Below are positions 1-8,472 of a stretch of 26,443 nucleotides of DNA, piece by piece. This stretch comes from CAYWBI01 sp964456445 (GTDB taxonomy: Bacteria > Calditrichota > Calditrichia > Calditrichales > J004), in assembly GCA_964456445.1 (NCBI GenBank), contig CAYWBI010000035.1, forward strand, positions 1 through 26,443. Reading direction: 5' to 3'. Made by a program: the position numbers and the translations under genes. Numbering within the stretch: position 1 is the stretch's first letter; every line of letters begins with the position of its first letter. The notes under the pieces are model-generated. The model worked only from the letters and a program-made list of their open reading frames with translations, was not told the DNA's origin and did not search any database.

Positions 1-1686
1 GGCTATATCCGCTTCTTTTTTTGATTGATCAAGAAATCCAATATAGCGATAGTGATAACTGAGGGAAAAGTGCAGCCAGGCATTATTTGGATTTATTTTT
101 AAAGCCCTGATCAACATGTCGTGCGCCTGTTCATGTCTTCCTGAATCAGTATAAAGAAGACCTAAATTTGCCAAGGCAGGTAATAAATCCGGTTTCAGGC
201 TTAACGCTTTTAGTAAAGCTTCTTCTGCTTTTTTTTGCGCGGCTATTGTACCTGTTCCAATTTGGGACAAGAGATGATATCTGGAGCCTAATTCCGAATA
301 TGCCGGGGCGTATGATGGGTCAAGTTTGATTGCATTGTTTAGTATTTCAATGGCGTTTTCATTGCCTTCAACTGAAAATGGATATGAAATAGCTTGAAGG
401 TACTGATCATAAGTAACCGAATTATGCGGCATCTCAGGTCTCATGCGTTCGCGCTCTTCAGGTGAGAATTGAACCTTTAATTCCTTAACCACTTTTTGTG
501 AAACAATATCTTGCAGTTCAAATACATTTTTATATTTTATTTCAATAGGCTCACGCCAAATCATTTTGTCAGATTCAAGATCAATAAGCTCGATATTGAG
601 TCTGATAGTGTCTGCTTCTTTTAAATAATTTCCGGCTAATATATATTTCACGTTTAACTCTGAACCGGCTTTCTGGATATCAATAATTTCATCCTGATAC
701 CTACGCACAGAACTTGATGGGCGTACCTGGACATATTTTGAGTAAGCCATAGCGCCGATTATTTGATCCGCGAGCGCAAACCCCAAAAAATTTGTTTGCG
801 GGTCGTTCATTATATTTGAAAAGGGGAGTATGGCAAGTCTTTTGATTTCATCGCCGGGTTTATCTGTAGGGGGGGGTGCTGAAGAATTTTTTTCTGAAAT
901 ATCTTCCAGCAGTTCATCCATACTTGCATATCTTTTATCACAATCTTTCTGCAGGGCCTTCTCCACAATTTTAGAAAAGGCTGGTGACTTTAGATGGATC
1001 TGTGCGACATCCGGTTCTTCATTCAGGATGGAATAGATTATTGCTTGTTCATATTCGCCCTTAAATGGCAACTCGCCGGTAATCATCTGGAAGAAAACCA
1101 CTCCAAGAGACCAGATGTCTGTCTGAGATGTTATTAGTCCCCCTCTTGTCTGTTCGGGTGACATATATGCGATTGTTCCGGATGTTGACTCAATGATTGA
1201 AAACTGGGTTTGTGTGCTAACTTTTGCTAAGCCAAAATCCAGTATTTTTACCATTCCATCACTGGTAATAAAAATATTTGCGGGTTTGATATCCCGGTGG
1301 ATGATTCCATTTTTGTGTGCTCTTTGTAATCCATTGGCGATTTGAATACCGTACTGAATGGTCTGTTCAATGGAAAGAGGCCCGTCTTTCAGTTTATTTT
1401 TTAAGGTCTCTCCTTCATAACAGGCCATCGCAATAAATATTTGCCCATCTTTTGCTTTGTCTATTTCATAAATAGTGCAAATATTTGGATGATCGATCGA
1501 CGATGCCGCTTTTGCCTCGGAAACAAGGCGGTTTTCGGCATCTGAATCAAGATGCATATTAGGTGGAAGAAATTTTAAAGCAACCATACGGTCGAGTTTT
1601 ATATCTTTTGCTTTAAAAACGACCCCCATGCCGCCAGCACCAATTTTTTCCAATATTTTATAATGAGAAACAATCTTGCCAATCAT
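1..1686 (-). CDS. Ser/Thr protein kinase with TolB-like and TPR regions (kinase A, C-terminus outside window)
   Basis: The reverse strand is open from the ATG at 1686 to the window edge (562 codons, no stop), so the C-terminus is missing. The N-terminus reads MIGKIVSHYKILEKIGAGGM (Gly-rich loop), followed by VALKFLP with the catalytic Lys, HRDIKPAN, DFGLAKV and MSPEQTRGG, a complete Hanks-type kinase core over about residues 1-270. A short Pro-rich linker leads into a TolB-like segment starting RLAILPFSN (about 300-430), then TPR-like repeats. Kinases B, D and E in this window have a membrane segment after the kinase domain; I see none here, so this one may be cytosolic. It probably phosphorylates proteins on Ser/Thr in response to a signal read by the C-terminal region; the substrate is unknown. 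The start is supported by GGAA just upstream and by alignment with the paralogs. Confidence 0.9.
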   Translation of the reverse strand, partial: MIGKIVSHYKILEKIGAGGMGVVFKAKDIKLDRMVALKFLPPNMHLDSDAENRLVSEAKAASSIDHPNICTIYEIDKAKDGQIFIAMACYEGETLKNKLKDGPLSIEQTIQYGIQIANGLQRAHKNGIIHRDIKPANIFITSDGMVKILDFGLAKVSTQTQFSIIESTSGTIAYMSPEQTRGGLITSQTDIWSLGVVFFQMITGELPFKGEYEQAIIYSILNEEPDVAQIHLKSPAFSKIVEKALQKDCDKRYASMDELLEDISEKNSSAPPPTDKPGDEIKRLAILPFSNIMNDPQTNFLGFALADQIIGAMAYSKYVQVRPSSSVRRYQDEIIDIQKAGSELNVKYILAGNYLKEADTIRLNIELIDLESDKMIWREPIEIKYKNVFELQDIVSQKVVKELKVQFSPEERERMRPEMPHNSVTYDQYLQAISYPFSVEGNENAIEILNNAIKLDPSYAPAYSELGSRYHLLSQIGTGTIAAQKKAEEALLKALSLKPDLLPALANLGLLYTDSGRHEQAHDMLIRALKINPNNAWLHFSLSYHYRYIGFLDQSKKEADIA

Positions 1687-1730
1687 AGCATTTCCATGAT
1701 GTGTTGTTTATTTGTGGGTTGCTGAGTGCA

Positions 1731-1736
1731 ATTATA
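1731..1736 (-). promoter_or_regulatory. Possible -10 element ahead of kinase A
   Basis: On the minus strand this reads TATAAT, about 45 nt before the kinase A start, in the 172-nt gap after the phosphatase gene. I could not find a convincing -35 at the right spacing. A weak inverted repeat (GGTC, 8 nt, GACC, at 1747-1762) lies just upstream. The promoter is tentative. Nothing else is recognisable in this gap. Confidence 0.25.
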
Positions 1737-1858
1737 GAATTGGACCGGTCGTTCTTATGACCAGCTACTCCCATGGTATAGTCATTCAGGTCTAGTCAAT
1801 ATGAAACGTATTATCTCTGAAAATTATTGCAGTTTTATAAAAAAAATGAAAGTATTGT

Positions 1859-3154
1859 TTATACTTCATGTTTTTTTAGAATTAATAGTGTGATGTCGTC
1901 CATTTGGGGCTCACCGGCCACATGAGCTTTAATTTCATTTAACAGCTTATCTAAAATTTCTGAAGCGCCCATTGACCGACTTGCAGTAATCATTTTTTGT
2001 AATCGTTCAAGTCCAAATTCTTCTTCTTGTTTGTTCATAGCTTCTGTGACGCCATCCGTATATATTGCGATTATTTCGCCATCATGAAACGTATGAACAT
2101 CTTTGGAATAGTCGAATTGTGGTAGAAAGCCAAGACAAATACCTCCGACTGCCAAATCTGTAAAAATGCCATCATCTGAAAGGATGCATGGATTGTCATG
2201 GCCGGCATTGCAATAAAGAAATTCCTGAGTCTTTGTATCAAGGATACCGAGAAAAAACGTAATATATTTATCCGAAGTGGTGCTGCTGAAAATCAGGCGG
2301 TTTGTCTGTTCCACAATATCTGCCGGTTCACTGTGGTCCAGAATAAGTGAATGTATAGTCGCCTGTAAGTTTGCGACAAGCAAGGCCGCTGGCATGCCTT
2401 TGCCCGATACATCTCCGAGACAGATAAGAAATTTATCGGCATCAAGTGGAATAACATCGTAAAAATCACCTCCAACTTCTTTTGCAGGAATGTTATGTGC
2501 CGCAATCTGATAGCCTGGAATTTCCGGAAGGATATCCGGTAATAATTTTTTTTGAATTTTACCGGCTATATTCAGCTCTTCTTTTACCGCCAGTAGTTGT
2601 TTTTCGTCTTCCAGCAAACGTGCATTGATAATAACTTGCGATGATCCGGAGGCGATGATGCTGAGCAAGCGCTCATCGCCATGACTAAAGCCCTCGTGGC
2701 CGGATTTGTTAAAGACAGTCAATACACCGATAAGCTGTCCCTTGTTGGACATTGGTACCGATAGCAGGGAAGTATAGGGTGATTCTTCCAGCAGATATTT
2801 AAAACGGACATCCTCGTTTATATCATTTATGATCAGCGGTTTGTTTTTTGTAAGTATCCATCCGGTGATCTGTTGATCCAGACGAAAGGGAATTCGACCG
2901 GAGCCGGAATCATAATGGCGCACCATGGTTTGTAGCGGTGTAGAAAGCTCATCTTTATTGATAAGCGAGATGTTCGCCTGCTCCACATGAAAATGTTTTA
3001 TACAGCGGCGGACCACAATTTCGATAATCCGATCCACCTCCATTGTCGAGCTTATGGTTGTGGCAATTTCATTTAATATTGACAATTCCTGAATGCCGCG
3101 CTTTAGCCGTTCATTTTCTGCTTTGAGCTGTTGTATCTCATCGTTATCGTTCAT
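1859..3154 (-). CDS. GAF-domain PP2C/SpoIIE-type serine phosphatase (RsbU-like)
   Basis: 431 aa. Residues 1-25 are a short coiled coil, about 28-180 a GAF sensor domain, about 180-205 a linker helix, and about 210-428 a SpoIIE/PP2C phosphatase domain. Metal-binding acidic motifs are visible: GGDFYD (228-233), GDVSGKG (247-253), YTDGVTEA (365-372) and DD (419-420). Such enzymes dephosphorylate a phospho-Ser on STAS-domain antagonists, triggering partner switching. The GAF domain probably binds a small ligand or redox cue. The ATG at 3154 follows GAAGGA at good spacing. It shares the whole architecture, and the N-terminal ELSILNEIA-type sequence, with the phosphatase at 10516-11799, so the two are paralogs. 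No HATPase or STAS gene is adjacent here; its partner could be either STAS protein in the window. Gaps of about 170 nt on both sides suggest its own promoter. Confidence 0.93.
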   Translation of the reverse strand: MNDNDEIQQLKAENERLKRGIQELSILNEIATTISSTMEVDRIIEIVVRRCIKHFHVEQANISLINKDELSTPLQTMVRHYDSGSGRIPFRLDQQITGWILTKNKPLIINDINEDVRFKYLLEESPYTSLLSVPMSNKGQLIGVLTVFNKSGHEGFSHGDERLLSIIASGSSQVIINARLLEDEKQLLAVKEELNIAGKIQKKLLPDILPEIPGYQIAAHNIPAKEVGGDFYDVIPLDADKFLICLGDVSGKGMPAALLVANLQATIHSLILDHSEPADIVEQTNRLIFSSTTSDKYITFFLGILDTKTQEFLYCNAGHDNPCILSDDGIFTDLAVGGICLGFLPQFDYSKDVHTFHDGEIIAIYTDGVTEAMNKQEEEFGLERLQKMITASRSMGASEILDKLLNEIKAHVAGEPQMDDITLLILKKHEV

Positions 3155-3316
3155 GATCGTCCTTCAATAATATTGATAAGTATAAGCAATTTATTATATA
3201 GTTTGCCACAGATAACTTAGATGTGATAGAAATATGTTTTAGCTGTTATTAATAGAAGAATAAACTTAAATGGGAATCCAGGAATACTTTTAATTATTGA
3301 ATGATAGTCTTTACTG

Positions 3317-3334
3317 AATTAATTAAAATTAATT
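3317..3334. repeat. AT-only palindrome at the end of the PrsW-like gene
   Basis: A perfect inverted repeat, AATTAATT-AA-AATTAATT, spans the stop codon of the PrsW-like gene. It is AT-only and has no clean T-run after it on the minus strand, so it is a poor intrinsic terminator. It may be chance in an AT-rich gap. The rest of the gap 3155-3328 shows nothing I recognise. Confidence 0.3.
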
Positions 3335-4366
3335 TGAATTGTCCAGGATGTGAATTTGCCATAAGTCACGTGTACCGGAATGAAGGAGTGGGCGTAAAAC
3401 ACGCATCCCACTGGGGCCGATGTTTTTTTCAAGAAAGTGCAATTCTTTAAATCTTTCCATAACAGATGGGTTGGGTTTTTGCCTAAAACCAGCTTGCTTC
3501 ATCATCAGCATTCCCTTTGCCAACACACTTAATTCAAAATAGATACGTATGTAGCAGTATAAATCGATTCGAACCTTTTTTGAAAAGTGGGATTGAACCT
3601 CCTGTAGGTAATTTCCGATTTTAGTGTCTGAAAAATGGCCGCTGTCCAACTCTTTCAGGAGAAAAAGATCGGCATCAAACCCAATTTCCAGCCAATCATG
3701 CATCATTTTTTCACTTCTATAAAATGCATAAAAAAGAACGAGGGGCAGGATGAGTATTTGTCCTATCGTAAGGGCAATTGGGGCAAACAAGAAATGATTA
3801 AAAAACGAATGAAGAAATACAGCAGAGAACCAGCCCGGTAAAAACCATCGCCAATGAGTTGAAACAAACCGATCCACAATGGATTTTGAAATGATGGCAA
3901 AAAGCGTAGTGCTTCCTCCATGCATCACTGCACTTCCCAAACCGCGTAAAATCCATAACAACCATGAGGGGTTTGTAATGTTGATGAGATAATATATATT
4001 TTCAACCATAGCAAAACCGGCACCGACTGCGAAAGCGAATATTGCTGTGTCAACGATAAACCCTGTTTTTTGGGCGCGTATTAAATATATAACAAAAAGG
4101 GCCTTGCAGGATTCTTCTATAAATGGCGCGATATAGCGGGTGTAAAATTGAAAATCTAAATAAAAGCGGTCAAGTAACCGGTCATTGATGAGGTAAGCAA
4201 TTATTGCCGATAAAATTCCTGCAATCACACTGGATATAACGAGTCGAAATGAAACCAATTTGTAACTGTCAATTAAAATCAACCCAATGAGAAAAATCAA
4301 CACAGGAAGAATACTTATACTTGCAGCGATTAAATGATGGAAAGTCATTGGGATATCAAGGATCAT
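3329..4366 (-). CDS. PrsW-family intramembrane metalloprotease
   Basis: 345 aa with multiple hydrophobic segments over about residues 10-215 and a soluble C-terminal region. Signature motifs of the PrsW family are present: EExxK (E84, E85, K88), FAMVEN with E122, MHGG with H149, and HSFFNH (H186, N190). Known: PrsW in Bacillus subtilis makes the first cut in the anti-sigma factor RsiW, releasing an ECF sigma factor. Inference: because a membrane anti-sigma/ECF pair lies about 4 kb upstream on the same strand, that anti-sigma is the natural candidate substrate. The C-terminal tail of about 125 residues is soluble-looking and unassigned. The gene begins 28 nt after the protease-barrel gene and is probably co-transcribed with it. 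The Shine-Dalgarno sequence is weak; an internal Met7 start is also possible. Confidence 0.85.
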   Translation of the reverse strand: MILDIPMTFHHLIAASISILPVLIFLIGLILIDSYKLVSFRLVISSVIAGILSAIIAYLINDRLLDRFYLDFQFYTRYIAPFIEESCKALFVIYLIRAQKTGFIVDTAIFAFAVGAGFAMVENIYYLINITNPSWLLWILRGLGSAVMHGGSTTLFAIISKSIVDRFVSTHWRWFLPGWFSAVFLHSFFNHFLFAPIALTIGQILILPLVLFYAFYRSEKMMHDWLEIGFDADLFLLKELDSGHFSDTKIGNYLQEVQSHFSKKVRIDLYCYIRIYFELSVLAKGMLMMKQAGFRQKPNPSVMERFKELHFLEKNIGPSGMRVLRPLLHSGTRDLWQIHILDNSN

Positions 4367-4394
4367 TGGATAATAACCATCACCAGGTTTATTA

Positions 4395-7328
4395 TTACAT
4401 TATTTTTAAGGAAAGCATCCATTCTTTGCGCGGCAAATATTTTTTTTCAAAGGCTTCTGCAAAACCAATCGAAAGGGTGGCTTTAAGATGTGATAAAAAA
4501 ACCAAACGAAAATCGATTTGGACACCAGTATCCATTATTAGGTGGGATAATGTACGGCTCTCCGGATTTGTACTTAAAAGATTCGAAAATATTGACATGT
4601 TTGCCCAGGAAAGATAAAATGAAGGTATTCCAACCCGACGAAAGCGTAGAGGGGGGAGGTTCCAATCCAGCATGGTTTTTATAAAAGTGTTTCCAGCAAT
4701 TTCATTTAACTCCACACCGGGAAAGCTATAATAGGCACGGTATCTTTTTTGATTTTGGTGGTCGATGTAATTGTTGCCAAATCCGCCAAAATAGATATTG
4801 GCAAAAGGATTATCTCGCTGACCCCAAACATGCCCGAATGCGGATCTAAGCCAAATAGATGAATGTTTTAAGGTCAGTGGGAATCCTAAATCATAGGTAG
4901 AGTAAATAAGCGGAAAAAAAGTTGATTGAACCAGTGTTCCGTTGCTTACAACCTGCCATCGGAAGCCTTTTTCCGCATCCACAGCGCCAAGAGACCCTTG
5001 CATGTTTCGATAACTGAACCGAACACTCCCGCTCAGCAGCTGATCAAACGGCGTTGAAATATTTTGAAAAGAGGGTAGCTTGTCAAGGCCGCTATAGCCG
5101 GCAATTTGAAAGTTTAGACCCATAACACGCGGTGTGTCATACAACATATAATAATTATGGGTCAGTCTAAGTGCATATCCTTTACGGCTGCTTCGGGTGG
5201 GTCCAAACAAATCATAAAAATCAGCGTTATTATAACTGGCCGACAACGACCAGTTTAAATATGTATAATTCATCTTTAAGTGTATGCGTTCTTTTGATGT
5301 CAATAAATGTATGGGGGTATAGGAAAACGAAATATCCGCTCGATTTAAACCCAATGGATCTGAGAGGTTAACGCGGTATCCGGCTCCACCGAATGTTTTG
5401 TATCCTTCGATGACGGGATAGGCAGAAACCAATCGCATATTTATAAAACCATTATATGGATTATCTGCGATTGTCAATGAATCTATGTTTATCCGACCTG
5501 GAGAACCCGCTTTCCATTTTTTAACAATCGGATATTTTTCAACAATGGCCTGACCAAGATATTTTATAGCGCTTATTTTATCAACCGGTTTATTTTCAAT
5601 AAATACCGCTTTGAATCCTTTTGAGCTATAACGATAAACCAATAATGAATCATTTGAGAAGGGAAGAGGGCGGAAAAAACCCGTCGCGGCATTACTTATC
5701 GCCTGCATATCGTGGTTTGCAAAATTGTACCGAAAAATATTCGATACACCTGAATAATACGACGAGCCATAGAGATATTTACCATCCTTTGTAAACACAA
5801 AACCGGCTGGTGAGCTGTTTTCGAAATCAAATAACTTTTTCCATTGGTGTTTCCCCTTTTGCAAACTGTCTACCTCCAGAAGAATCAGTTTTTGTCTACC
5901 ACTTATGTCAATCAATGCCGCAGAAACCGATTTGCCATCCGGAGAAATATCTATATCATAAATGTCTTTGCCATAGGGGAAAGAATAGATTTGTTTCCAG
6001 TTCGAGTATGGATATGGAATATGAACAAGTGTGGATATTCCGTTATAATGTCGTACACCCCATAATGATTTATCTACGGGGTTAAAGGTCAGATCGCCGG
6101 TTCGTGCTTCAGCAAGTAATTTTGTTTTTATCGACGTTTTCAAATCGAATGCATATAAATCCCTGATGCCATTATTGTTGGTAGTATAAAACAATCGATG
6201 ATTCTTTGCATCGAATGCCAACGAGGTAACAAAATATAACGCAGGCCCTTTTATGCTGGTAAGTTTATGTGTCTGTCCATTTGTTGGATTCAATTCAGCA
6301 AGAAAGGCGGTTTGCCCCGGAAAAAGGACCGCCACATAGATATGGCCCGTTAAGGGGTCTCTGTAGGAACGCGAAACGGAGCCGAGTGTATTTTTTGTTA
6401 ACAAACGATAGGGTGTTACCCGGTTCTGATATATCTTTTTTAGATTTTTTTTCTGAAACTGATGTTCGAATTTAATCCAATTCTGCCAGGCTTCGCTCAA
6501 ACCGATATCATAAACCTTCTGAAATTGCGCGGCAAAATATGCAGCGCTTCCCTGTGATCTTCTTACCCAGGTGATAAGTTTCTTAGGGCCATAGGTTACA
6601 GCCAGGTAGCTGATAAAACGCGTGCCGTACAAATAAGCATTTACTCCAACCTGAAAATCAATCTGTGTTCCTTCTGATTCGAGTCCTACCAGATCATAAA
6701 AATAGCTGCTGTCGTGCACCATCGTACGAAATACCATTTCATCATAAGCACCTAAAGCACGCCCAATGCCACCAGCCATCCAGGTTTCCATAAAAACGGC
6801 AATGCCTTCATGGTACCAACGGGGGGCATACCGGCGTGGTGTGGTAAAATAGCTGTACAGCATGGATAATGGGTTGTCGGCACTGGCCCGGACCTTGCCC
6901 AAAAATATTGATCTAAAAAATCGATCGCTTTTTGTACTCATATCCATGGCCACAATATGCGTTAGTTCATGGTTCATAGTGGTATTCATGCGTTCATTGG
7001 CTGGCGAAGTTTCATAAACATAAGAAAGGGGGGCAATTCCAACAACGATGCCATCGCGGGGCACAACATCGGCGCTGGCATTGCCAAAATCACTGAAATC
7101 ATGTAAAAATATGGTTATTTTTTCTTCGGAACCGAAACCAAATAAGCGGTGATGGAAACTCCATGCATTCTCAAAACAACGTGCGACATGCGGAACGAGG
7201 TAGTCATGAATCGCATCAAAATATATCAGACGTTGATGTTTTGTCTCCAACGCGTTTAGCTGACATCTGGAGGATGATATGAGGAGAAGACAGATTATGC
7301 CAGAGTATAGAAATAAGGTTCGTTTCAT
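4395..7328 (-). CDS. Secreted zinc peptidase / beta-propeller / outer-membrane beta-barrel fusion
   Basis: 977 aa from the ATG at 7328. An N-terminal signal (about residues 1-22; Cys22 could suggest a lipoprotein, but Arg at -1 is a poor lipobox) precedes a gluzincin-like peptidase domain. HELTH at 120-124 and the downstream WYHEG with E174 fit the third zinc ligand of peptidase MA-like families. About 330-600 looks like TolB/WD40-type propeller blades (for example DIDISPDGKSV). About 650-977 is rich in alternating amphipathic strands and resembles a bacterial surface-antigen type barrel. It is probably anchored in the outer membrane with the peptidase in the periplasm or outside. A longer reading frame to 7385 would need a TTG start and would run through a strong hairpin (7358-7379), so I prefer 7328. 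It lies between the nonapeptide-repeat gene and the PrsW-like gene. Substrate unknown. Confidence 0.85.
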   Translation of the reverse strand: MKRTLFLYSGIICLLLISSSRCQLNALETKHQRLIYFDAIHDYLVPHVARCFENAWSFHHRLFGFGSEEKITIFLHDFSDFGNASADVVPRDGIVVGIAPLSYVYETSPANERMNTTMNHELTHIVAMDMSTKSDRFFRSIFLGKVRASADNPLSMLYSYFTTPRRYAPRWYHEGIAVFMETWMAGGIGRALGAYDEMVFRTMVHDSSYFYDLVGLESEGTQIDFQVGVNAYLYGTRFISYLAVTYGPKKLITWVRRSQGSAAYFAAQFQKVYDIGLSEAWQNWIKFEHQFQKKNLKKIYQNRVTPYRLLTKNTLGSVSRSYRDPLTGHIYVAVLFPGQTAFLAELNPTNGQTHKLTSIKGPALYFVTSLAFDAKNHRLFYTTNNNGIRDLYAFDLKTSIKTKLLAEARTGDLTFNPVDKSLWGVRHYNGISTLVHIPYPYSNWKQIYSFPYGKDIYDIDISPDGKSVSAALIDISGRQKLILLEVDSLQKGKHQWKKLFDFENSSPAGFVFTKDGKYLYGSSYYSGVSNIFRYNFANHDMQAISNAATGFFRPLPFSNDSLLVYRYSSKGFKAVFIENKPVDKISAIKYLGQAIVEKYPIVKKWKAGSPGRINIDSLTIADNPYNGFINMRLVSAYPVIEGYKTFGGAGYRVNLSDPLGLNRADISFSYTPIHLLTSKERIHLKMNYTYLNWSLSASYNNADFYDLFGPTRSSRKGYALRLTHNYYMLYDTPRVMGLNFQIAGYSGLDKLPSFQNISTPFDQLLSGSVRFSYRNMQGSLGAVDAEKGFRWQVVSNGTLVQSTFFPLIYSTYDLGFPLTLKHSSIWLRSAFGHVWGQRDNPFANIYFGGFGNNYIDHQNQKRYRAYYSFPGVELNEIAGNTFIKTMLDWNLPPLRFRRVGIPSFYLSWANMSIFSNLLSTNPESRTLSHLIMDTGVQIDFRLVFLSHLKATLSIGFAEAFEKKYLPRKEWMLSLKIM

Positions 7329-7357
7329 TTTGCAAGTCACCAGAAAATGAATATACA

Positions 7358-7379
7358 AGAGCCGGGGGCTCCCGACTCT
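7358..7379 (-). terminator. GC-rich hairpin between repeat-protein and protease genes
   Basis: On the minus-strand RNA, AGAGUCGGG pairs with CCCGGCUCU around a 4-nt AGCC loop: 9 bp including one G-U. The following sequence is U-rich but interrupted (UUGUAUAUUCAUUUU). It lies 34 nt after the repeat-protein stop and 29 nt before the protease ATG. It could be a partial terminator or attenuator lowering protease expression, or an mRNA-stabilising 3' end. Confidence 0.5.
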
Positions 7380-7412
7380 CGTCAATAATTATTGTTGCAA
7401 GCTAACCGAAAT

Positions 7413-8339
7413 TCATTTCAGATCTGATTTGGCATAGAGATTGTCATAACGGTTTGCAGAGGCCATCATCTGAAATTGCGGATTTGTAACCAATTTGATG
7501 AATTGATTCCTTGACGCAAGATTTTGGAAAGATTTTTCTGCCAGCATTCGGCCAAAATTTTCTTGTTGAATCACACTCTGCCACAAGGATCGGGAAAGAA
7601 ATTTTCCAAAATCCTGCAAGGCGATTAGTCTGCCGAATTCTTTTTGCGCAATCATTCTTCCAAAATCGGATTGTCCACACAGTTGTTGGAAATCTTTGTT
7701 CATAAGCATTCTTTGAAAATCCTTATTTGCAAGTAATGCGCTGAATTCATTTCTCGAGAGCAGCTTCTGGAATTCATTCCGTGCGTACAATTTTTTAATA
7801 TCCTTATCCATGGTCTGTCTCTGAAAATCGGTATTAGTCATCATTTTGACAAAATCATCGCGGCTGACCATTCGGTTAAAGTCGTCACGCTGGCACAACT
7901 GGCGAAAAACGGGATCGGCCGCCATCCGTTGAAAGTCGGCACTTGCAAGTGTTCTGCGGAATGATGGTTCAGCGGCGAGACTCTGAAAATCTTTGTTGGC
8001 GATCATCCGTTGAAAATCCTGGCCGCCCACAACGTTCTGAAAGTCTTCGTTGGCCATAACTCTTTGGAAATCCGCATCATGCAATAATTGCTGAAACTCA
8101 TCGTTTTGCAATAAGTCCTGAAAGTCCGCGTTCTTTAGGATCACGTCGGCGTCGGTCATTTGCCCGGTTTGATATTTGTTGGCCTTTTCGATACCTCCGA
8201 TTGTTGCGGCTGTTTCGTTTTTTTCCGGCCAGGGATACATAAAACCGAAATATAGTACCATACCTGCAACAATTACTACTGTTGCAAACATCCACCCCAT
8301 TCGGCGATGGTTATTGGTTTTGTTCTGTTTGGCCCTCAT
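7413..8339 (-). CDS. Membrane-anchored protein of 26 tandem nine-residue DFQ repeats
   Basis: 308 aa; I do not recognise the family. A basic N-terminus (1-15) is followed by one membrane segment (about 16-36), a short linker, and then residues 72-305, which are 26 consecutive nine-residue units without a single insertion or deletion. The consensus is roughly DFQRMLANK: position 1 is Asp/Glu in 18 units, position 2 is Phe in 23 (otherwise Ile, Trp, Tyr), position 5 is hydrophobic in 24, and Gln is common at position 3. The N-terminal anchor and positive-inside pattern suggest the repeats face the periplasm. The short Asp-capped helical units recall STI1-type chaperone modules in flavour, but this is only a resemblance. 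The start is set by a strong GAGGAGGAA before the ATG; a longer frame to 8369 lacks this. It follows the sigma/anti-sigma genes, so it may be a target of that sigma factor. Confidence 0.88.
   Translation of the reverse strand: MRAKQNKTNNHRRMGWMFATVVIVAGMVLYFGFMYPWPEKNETAATIGGIEKANKYQTGQMTDADVILKNADFQDLLQNDEFQQLLHDADFQRVMANEDFQNVVGGQDFQRMIANKDFQSLAAEPSFRRTLASADFQRMAADPVFRQLCQRDDFNRMVSRDDFVKMMTNTDFQRQTMDKDIKKLYARNEFQKLLSRNEFSALLANKDFQRMLMNKDFQQLCGQSDFGRMIAQKEFGRLIALQDFGKFLSRSLWQSVIQQENFGRMLAEKSFQNLASRNQFIKLVTNPQFQMMASANRYDNLYAKSDLK
7425..8126 (-). repeat. 26 x 27-bp in-frame coding repeat
   Basis: The segment coding for residues 72-305 of the repeat protein is exactly 702 bp, or 26 units of 27 bp. 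Unit boundaries fall at the Asp/Glu-Phe codon pair. The DNA units have diverged strongly while the Phe and aliphatic positions are kept, so this is an old array under protein-level selection rather than a recent microsatellite-like expansion. Confidence 0.9.
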
Positions 8340-8378
8340 GATAGTTCCTCCTCTTATAAGTAAAACCATATGTGCGAA

Positions 8379-8393
8379 GCCTGTTTAACAGGC
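8379..8393. promoter_or_regulatory. 15-bp palindrome upstream of the repeat-protein gene
   Basis: GCCTGTT-T-AACAGGC is a perfect 7-bp inverted repeat around one base, 40 nt upstream of the repeat-protein ATG and 80 nt after the anti-sigma stop. It could bind a dimeric regulator or form a small 5'-UTR hairpin (6 bp, 3-nt loop). No T-run follows on the minus strand, so a terminator role is unlikely. The rest of the 133-nt gap holds only the Shine-Dalgarno sequence. Confidence 0.4.
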
Positions 8394-8472
8394 ATTTATA
8401 TTGAATACAAACCGATTTGGGAAAAGTTGGTGTATGCTATTTTATGCTTTAATGAAAATGCATATTGCCTTC

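Noticed and set aside
7329..7385. N-terminal extension of the protease-barrel gene to a TTG at 7385
   Set aside because: It would translate through the GC-rich hairpin and bury the signal sequence; the ATG at 7328 begins a normal signal peptide.
7425..8126. 27-bp periodicity taken as a CRISPR array or minisatellite
   Set aside because: There are no spacers, the units are contiguous and in frame, and DNA units have diverged while protein positions are kept.
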